Shown here in pieces: positions 6,426 through 7,578 of a stretch of DNA of 7,578 nt; position 1 is the stretch's first letter, and each line of letters begins with the position of its first letter. The notes under the pieces were generated by a model, which was not told the DNA's origin, ran no database searches, and worked only from the letters and a program-made list of their open reading frames with translations. The position numbers were made by a program, and so were the translations under genes. This DNA is from Microbacteriaceae bacterium (GTDB lineage: Bacteria; Actinomycetota; Actinomycetes; Actinomycetales; Microbacteriaceae), in NCBI GenBank assembly GCA_025464125.1, contig JAODLU010000358.1:1-7578 (forward strand). Reading direction: 5' to 3'.

Positions 6426-7578
6426 GTGAATACAACCAGTGGCAAAGCGCCAACCACTAATCCCGCAGCATCCGCCCCTTCCGACCGCACAGCTGCCCGC
6501 AAGGCAGTCTGGGCGGCCCTGGTCGGCTCGTCCCTCGAGTCTTTCGACTTCTACGTCTTCGCATACTTCAGTGCGATCTTCGCCCCTGCGCTTTTCTTTC
6601 CCTCCCTCGAACCCGCGGCCGCACTACTCGGCTCATTCGGCATCTTCGCGGTGGCTTTCATCGTGCGACCGATCGGGGCGCTGGTCTTCGGCAACCTCGG
6701 CGACCGCATCGGGCGAAAGCGCACGCTGCTCATCACGATCACGATCATGGGACTCGCAACCGGCGCTATCGGACTATTGCCGGACTTCGCGACGATCGGC
6801 ATAGGCGCGCCCATCCTGCTCACGGTGCTGCGCCTCATCCAGGGTCTTTCCCTCGGCGGCGAGTGGAGCGGCGGAATCCTCATCGCTGTCGAGCATGCCG
6901 AGCCGAAACGCCGAGGCCTGTACGCCGCGCTCCCCCAGCTCGGCTCCCCCATCGGCACAGCGCTGACCGGCGCGCTGCTGCTCATCCTGAGCGCTGCAAT
7001 TCCCGCAGCTGACATGGCCGTGTGGGGCTGGCGCATACCGTTCCTGCTCGCCTTCCCGCTGCTCGCCGTCTCGCTCTACCTGCGGCTCTCGATCGACGAG
7101 ACTCCGGTTTTCCGCACGCTCGTGGCCACCGGCCGACGGGACAGGATGCCCGCACTCACGGCCCTTCGTCGGCATCCTGTTGCGATCCTCGTCGCCATTG
7201 GTGCAGCGTTGCTCGGAATCGGGTCGTATGCCCTGATGAACACATATACGATCGGCTACGGCGTTGCGGTGCTCGGATTCTCCTATCCCGACCTGGCACT
7301 GGCGACACTCATTGGAAGCCTGCTGCAGCTCGTGACCATCCCGCTGTTCGGGGTGCTCGCCAACCGCATCGGCTCAGCACGGAGCGTGGCTATCGGTGCT
7401 GCGGGAACGCTGGTCATCGCATTCCCCATGTATTACCTGCTGCAGTTCGCGACGTTCCCGATCCTGGTCGCCACGATGATCGTTGGCGGAATCCTGCCGA
7501 CGCTCGCCTGGGCTGGTCTCGGTGGGCTCATGGCGGATATCTTCGGCGGGCCGATCAGGTACAGCGCACTGGCCATCG
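6426..7578 (+). CDS. MFS transporter, metabolite:H+ symporter (MHS) type, 3' end outside window
   Basis: Cytoplasmic-membrane H+-coupled uptake carrier. 384 codons are present of a family length of roughly 430-450. A polar N-terminal tail (1-25) is followed by ten or more hydrophobic segments. TM1 has S-L-E-S-F-D-F-Y (36-43), matching the MHS EWxDF signature but with Ser39 in place of Trp. The MFS loop 2-3 motif is GNLGDRIGRKR at 89-99. TM4 has RLIQGLSLGGEWSGG (136-150), the RxxQGxxxGGE pattern of ProP/ShiA/KgtP-like carriers. A second loop motif, GVLANRIGSARS, begins near position 7350. Substrates in this family include proline/betaine, shikimate, citrate and 2-oxoglutarate; none can be chosen here. 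The start is the only in-frame candidate after the CDF gene, a GTG at 6426. It has no good ribosome site: GGAG at 6401-6404 is 21 nt away, and a leaderless transcript is possible. No terminator is visible in the 53 bp after the CDF gene, so co-transcription is possible. Confidence 0.9.
   Translation, partial: MNTTSGKAPTTNPAASAPSDRTAARKAVWAALVGSSLESFDFYVFAYFSAIFAPALFFPSLEPAAALLGSFGIFAVAFIVRPIGALVFGNLGDRIGRKRTLLITITIMGLATGAIGLLPDFATIGIGAPILLTVLRLIQGLSLGGEWSGGILIAVEHAEPKRRGLYAALPQLGSPIGTALTGALLLILSAAIPAADMAVWGWRIPFLLAFPLLAVSLYLRLSIDETPVFRTLVATGRRDRMPALTALRRHPVAILVAIGAALLGIGSYALMNTYTIGYGVAVLGFSYPDLALATLIGSLLQLVTIPLFGVLANRIGSARSVAIGAAGTLVIAFPMYYLLQFATFPILVATMIVGGILPTLAWAGLGGLMADIFGGPIRYSALAI

Noticed and set aside
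5797..6453. 218-codon minus-strand open frame opposite the CDF gene
   Set aside because: Shadow frame. The plus strand encodes a clear CDF transporter with conserved motifs and a hydrophobic profile.
6551..7175. Two overlapping minus-strand open frames (6551-7036 and 6774-7175) opposite the MFS gene
   Set aside because: Antisense to an uninterrupted MFS reading frame with family motifs. The translations have no coherent domain.

Overview
This is a window of chromosomal DNA from a high-GC actinobacterium, most likely a member of the Microbacteriaceae. The assignment rests on GC-rich codon use, an actinobacterial-type T-box in front of ileS, the long 'eukaryote-like' form of IleRS, and an aminoacyl-tRNA synthetase-folC-DUF4233-ndk gene run, which is an actinobacterial arrangement. 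The genus cannot be fixed by eye.

Left block, minus strand (positions 5385 down to 1): a tight operon read right to left. A promoter element near 5380-5385 starts a leader RNA of about 185 nt that folds as a T-box. It has a very short Stem I with an AUC (Ile) specifier and a textbook T-box element. An antisequestrator helix competes with a sequestrator that covers the Shine-Dalgarno sequence. The leader is followed by ileS (isoleucyl-tRNA synthetase, 1093 aa), folC (folylpolyglutamate/dihydrofolate synthase, 464 aa), a four-helix DUF4233 membrane protein (133 aa) and ndk (nucleoside diphosphate kinase, cut by the window edge). ileS and folC overlap by 8 bp. folC/DUF4233 and DUF4233/ndk each overlap by ATGA, so the chain looks translationally coupled.

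Right block, plus strand (5440 to the end): a divergent cation diffusion facilitator most like the ZnT9/SLC30A9 branch (310 aa from a GTG start). After a 53-bp gap comes an MFS transporter of the metabolite:H+ symporter type, which runs off the window after 384 codons. Neither transporter has an obvious functional link to the left block. They share only the 253-bp divergent region, almost all of which is T-box leader and ileS promoter.

I see no insertion sequence, prophage gene, CRISPR array, tRNA or rRNA. The genes are ordinary for the lineage. The best material is the T-box leader, whose two alternative folds can be written out base by base, and the placement of folC, DUF4233 and ndk downstream of a charged-tRNA(Ile) sensor.
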